A stretch of DNA of 32,150 nucleotides, from NCBI GenBank assembly GCA_964344165.1, contig CAYFMH010000011.1, positions 1 through 32,150 on the forward strand. Reading direction: 5' to 3'. The notes under the pieces are model-generated. The model was not told where the DNA came from. It did not search any database and worked only from the letters and a program-made list of their open reading frames with translations. Source of the DNA: CAYFMH01 sp964344165 (lineage in GTDB: Bacteria > Patescibacteriota > Gracilibacteria > UBA4473). Positions 29,997 through 32,150 of this stretch are shown here, piece after piece. The position numbers and the translations under genes are program-made. Each line of letters opens with the position of its first letter. Within the stretch, counting starts at the first letter, position 1.

Positions 29997-30932
29997 ATGT
30001 CTGATTACAAAATCTTTGCCGGCTCCAGCCATCCTCAGCTCGCGGAAGAAATTTCCAAAAGCCTAGGAACTCCGCTCTCTGAGATCACGCTCAAAACATT
30101 CTCTTGTGGGGAGACCTACATCAAGTTTGAAGAAAGTTTCCGAGGCCAAGAAGTATTTCTCATTCAGACCTGCCGGACAGAGTTTATGAATGACGACCTG
30201 ATCGAGCTTTTTCTCATGGCCAACGCCGCTCGAGAGAGTTTCGCAGAAAAAGTTCACGTCATCCTTCCATACTTCGCCTACTCTCGACAGGACAAAATCC
30301 ACGGACCTCGAGAGGGAATCTCGGCAAAACTTTTAGCCGACCTCCTCGTCCAATCTGGAGCCAATCACATCATCACGGTGCAACTTCACACAGATCAGAT
30401 CCAGGGATTTTTTGACTGTCCAGTAGACAATCTCAATCCCCGACGAATGTTTGTGGAGTATTTCCAGAAAAAAAACATCAAAGACGCTGTCATCGTCTCC
30501 CCGGATGCCGGAGGAGCCAAGATGGCGAAAAAGTTTGCCGATGGACTCAAGGTGCCGCTCGTGATCATGCACAAACAACGGCCAGAACACAATGAAGCAG
30601 AAGTCACCCATGTGATCGGAGATGTCGCCGGAAAAACACCCATCATCGTCGATGACATGGTAGATACGGCTGGATCGGTCGTGAAAGCAAAAAACGCGCT
30701 GGTCGAAAAAGGCGCCAATGACGAAGTCTACCTCTGCTCTTCTCACGCGGTCTTCTCTGGATCTGCCCGAGAAAATCTCGACAGTTGTAATTTTAAAGAA
30801 ATCGTCTGCACCGACTCACTCCCGGTCGAAGAACCTCCGAAAAACTTCAAAGCGCTCTCGATGGCCCCACTCTTTGCTGAAGTGATCAAGAATGTAGCCG
30901 AACATAAGTCGGTATCGAAGTTGTATTTCTAA
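29997..30932 (+). CDS. prs: Ribose-phosphate pyrophosphokinase (PRPP synthetase)
   Basis: Makes PRPP from ribose 5-phosphate and ATP for nucleotide, His and Trp synthesis. FSCGETYIKFEES, YFAYSRQDK, VQLHTDQIQGFFD, VSPDAGGAKMAKKFA and the PRPP loop PIIVDDMVDTAGSVVKA (about 215-231) are all present. The length of 311 residues is normal. It may supply PRPP for the element's phosphoribosyltransferase, though that is generic. Confidence 0.97.
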   Translation: MSDYKIFAGSSHPQLAEEISKSLGTPLSEITLKTFSCGETYIKFEESFRGQEVFLIQTCRTEFMNDDLIELFLMANAARESFAEKVHVILPYFAYSRQDKIHGPREGISAKLLADLLVQSGANHIITVQLHTDQIQGFFDCPVDNLNPRRMFVEYFQKKNIKDAVIVSPDAGGAKMAKKFADGLKVPLVIMHKQRPEHNEAEVTHVIGDVAGKTPIIVDDMVDTAGSVVKAKNALVEKGANDEVYLCSSHAVFSGSARENLDSCNFKEIVCTDSLPVEEPPKNFKALSMAPLFAEVIKNVAEHKSVSKLYF

Positions 30933-31186
30933 ACACCATCATACGATATTCCCCACTCGTCAACGTCCCCACTCATTGTTCCTCTAGATGTAGTTACAGA
31001 AAAACTATGGCTTCTTTGTTCTAACCTCAATTCGTAACTAAAATCATATTTTTTACTCAACTTCATTATCTTAACCATAACATGCCTCCCCACATTAGAA
31101 CAAGTTTTTTGTTCGGGGGTGTGAGAAACTACAAAATAATAAGAAAAAAGGTCAAATCCTATTTCTTGAATTAGTTCAGAAAGCAA
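30929..31186 (-). CDS. Hypothetical protein or gene remnant (85 aa, TTG start)
   Basis: An open frame from TTG at 31186 to a TAG overlapping the prs end by 4 bases. The sequence (SELIQEIGFDLFSYYFVVSHTPEQ, then a beta-like C-terminal half) looks like part of a protein. There is no ATG before residue 37. The frame is the same as that of the toxin-like ORF and the remnant upstream, separated by in-frame TAG and TGA. It is therefore either a small gene or the tail of a decayed one. Confidence 0.35.
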   Translation of the reverse strand: MLSELIQEIGFDLFSYYFVVSHTPEQKTCSNVGRHVMVKIMKLSKKYDFSYELRLEQRSHSFSVTTSRGTMSGDVDEWGISYDGV

Positions 31187-31195
31187 ATCTGGCGC

Positions 31196-31264
31196 CTAAA
31201 CCAAAGTCTTCAGCGTTTTTTCAATCCGCTCCTTCGCATTCTGGAAAAACAAACGGCTCTCCGG
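31196..31264 (-). pseudogene. C-terminal gene remnant (22 codons)
   Basis: Directly after the TGA of the toxin-like ORF, the same frame continues PESRLFFQNAKERIEKTLKTLV and then TAG. It looks like a genuine protein end (amphipathic, Lys/Glu-rich), with no start of its own. It could be the leftover tail of a gene cut by insertion of the toxin-antitoxin pair, or a read-through extension. Confidence 0.35.
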
Positions 31265-31633
31265 TCATTTTTTCAGAGAAATGATATCATAATCATTAGA
31301 TTCCATATCTTTACTCCACAGTAATAAGTATTTTTGAAGCAACTTTTTGAAGGTTGGGTTTTTAATACTTATATTTTTTCCCAGCGGATCATCTTTTGTT
31401 CGAAAAAAGAGAAAATGCCCTACGGAAGACTTTTCATCCAACAAAATTACAATTCTTCGAGCCCCTTGGATAGTAGTGGTATAAACTTTTATGAGGCTTG
31501 AACTTGAGGGAATAGACTTTCCTTTTATTTTTGAAAAAACTCCTTTTTGGCTACTTTTTATGATGACATCAATATCCGAGGGGGTTAGTTTTTCTTTTTT
31601 AACGATTGTTTTTGCAAATACAATGGATTTCAT
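31265..31633 (-). CDS. Putative toxin partner of the RHH antitoxin (122 aa)
   Basis: Starts 1 base after the antitoxin stop, so the two are one unit. Basic N-terminal half (MKSIVFAKTIVKKEKLTPSDID), then strands RRIVILLDEKSSVGHFLFFRTKDD and the run PLGKNISIKNPTFKKLLQKYL. I do not recognise a named toxin family. Position behind a RelB/DinJ-like antitoxin is the main evidence for a toxin. The end is DYDIISLKK before TGA. Confidence 0.6.
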   Translation of the reverse strand: MKSIVFAKTIVKKEKLTPSDIDVIIKSSQKGVFSKIKGKSIPSSSSLIKVYTTTIQGARRIVILLDEKSSVGHFLFFRTKDDPLGKNISIKNPTFKKLLQKYLLLWSKDMESNDYDIISLKK

Positions 31634-31634
31634 T

Positions 31635-31886
31635 TTAACCAGAAAATTTATGACGCCATCTTCCTACTGCATCATCCATCATAGCTTGAGTTTCTTCGTC
31701 CACCTCAATTATTTCTGTTCTTTCTATTTGTACATCATCCTGAGTGATGGTTCCTATTTGGATTTTTCCTTTCACATAATCCTGAAGGAGTATCTTTACA
31801 ATCGTACTCAGGGCAAAACCTTCTGATTTTGCCTTTTTTAAAGCTTGATTCTTAATTGATTTTTGGATCATTATTGTTGAATTCAT
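31635..31886 (-). CDS. RelB/DinJ-like ribbon-helix-helix antitoxin
   Basis: 83 residues from the ATG at 31886; an upstream in-frame start at 31931 is less likely. MNSTIMIQKSIKNQALKKAKSEGFALSTIVKILLQDYVKGKI is the strand-helix-helix DNA-binding start of RelB/DinJ-type antitoxins. The acidic second half (ERTEIIEVDEETQAMMDD) would wrap the toxin. It should also repress its own promoter. Confidence 0.75.
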   Translation of the reverse strand: MNSTIMIQKSIKNQALKKAKSEGFALSTIVKILLQDYVKGKIQIGTITQDDVQIERTEIIEVDEETQAMMDDAVGRWRHKFSG

Positions 31887-32096
31887 TTTAACTTCGTTAA
31901 AAAATCTATAGAAATTATATAGAATCAACAAGGTTTGGTCAATTTTTTTGAAAAATTAATACGGTGAGAAAAATTTTTTCGTTTGTGTACTTCCCAAAAC
32001 GATCTAGTTTAATAGCCTTCTTTGTTTTCAAAAAAATAAAAAGCGGACTATTGAACCGGGAAAATTTATTGAGGGATTTTTGTTTGGGAAACATAG

Positions 32097-32150
32097 ATGA
32101 AGCCAAGTCGAGAAGACTTAGCTGAGCTAATGACTTGGCTGAGCGAGATT
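32097..32150 (+). CDS. Possible gene start cut by the window end
   Basis: ATG followed by 17 open codons, MKPSREDLAELMTWLSEI, which looks like an acidic helix. The same bases form a nested hairpin, so this may instead be a palindromic repeat. The spacer 31887-32096 shows no other feature. Confidence 0.3.
   Translation, partial: MKPSREDLAELMTWLSEI
32101..32140. repeat. Nested palindrome at the window end
   Basis: Outer stem AGCCAAGTC / GACTTGGCT (9 bp) and inner stem TTAGCT-G-AGCTAA. It could be a REP-like element or part of an RNA. It overlaps the possible gene start at 32097. Confidence 0.5.

Overview
ORGANISM. The window reads like a chromosome piece from a small-genome, AT-rich bacterium of the Candidate Phyla Radiation (Patescibacteria; a Peregrinibacteria-like lineage is possible but not provable here). 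The grounds are a VirB2/TrbC-like pilin with a long acidic tail, very weak use of Shine-Dalgarno sites, promoters whose -10 box lies so close to the ATG that the mRNA should be leaderless or nearly so, and intergenic spacers filled with degenerate AT-rich 'word' repeats. UGA is used as a stop and no recognised gene needs UGA as a sense codon, so the Gracilibacteria/SR1 code does not apply.

LEFT FLANK (1-15086). A 5'-truncated EF-Tu gene with a good terminator is followed by a pilin-like membrane protein with a duplicated C-terminal domain, a PP-loop tRNA-thiolation enzyme and Maf. Next come a Cys-rich lipoprotein with Kazal-like and Kunitz-like modules, a site-2 protease, an MltD-type lytic transglycosylase and a RelE/ParE toxin-antitoxin pair. 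After these come IlvD, a DUF1622 membrane protein and TrpRS. Around 13.7-14.4 kb is a small foreign-looking patch: richer in G+C, two tiny genes with real Shine-Dalgarno sites, and a leader with nested hairpins and a Trp-rich micro-ORF. Around 14.5-14.9 kb a near-consensus promoter and a strong terminator bracket a structured, unidentified non-coding RNA.

INTEGRATED ELEMENT (about 15117-24882). A tRNA-Thr(GGT) gene is cut in two. Its 5' part is at 15087 and its 3' part ends at 24915, and the two acceptor-stem strands are perfectly complementary although about 9.75 kb apart. A 12-bp core lying in the anticodon loop and stem is repeated at both ends. The element carries two tyrosine recombinases, an excisionase-like HTH protein and a terminase-small-subunit-like protein. 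It also carries an intact, different tRNA-Thr(GGT) with its own promoter and terminator, apparently a replacement for the gene it destroyed. The cargo is a redox/stress set in two divergent operons: SodA/B, WrbA, VKOR and pterin dehydratase leftwards; Hsp20, phosphoribosyltransferase, a GDCCVFCSYG zinc protein, a MerC-like membrane protein, a methyltransferase and a DsrE-like protein rightwards.

RIGHT FLANK (24916-32150). A 761-residue protein of unknown function with a Pro/Glu-rich middle starts just after the right attachment site from a leaderless-type promoter. It is followed by inorganic pyrophosphatase, DUF167, a DsbA-like lipoprotein, a GT2 glycosyltransferase and PRPP synthetase. The end holds an RHH antitoxin with a candidate toxin, gene remnants in the same frame, and the possible start of a gene that leaves the window.
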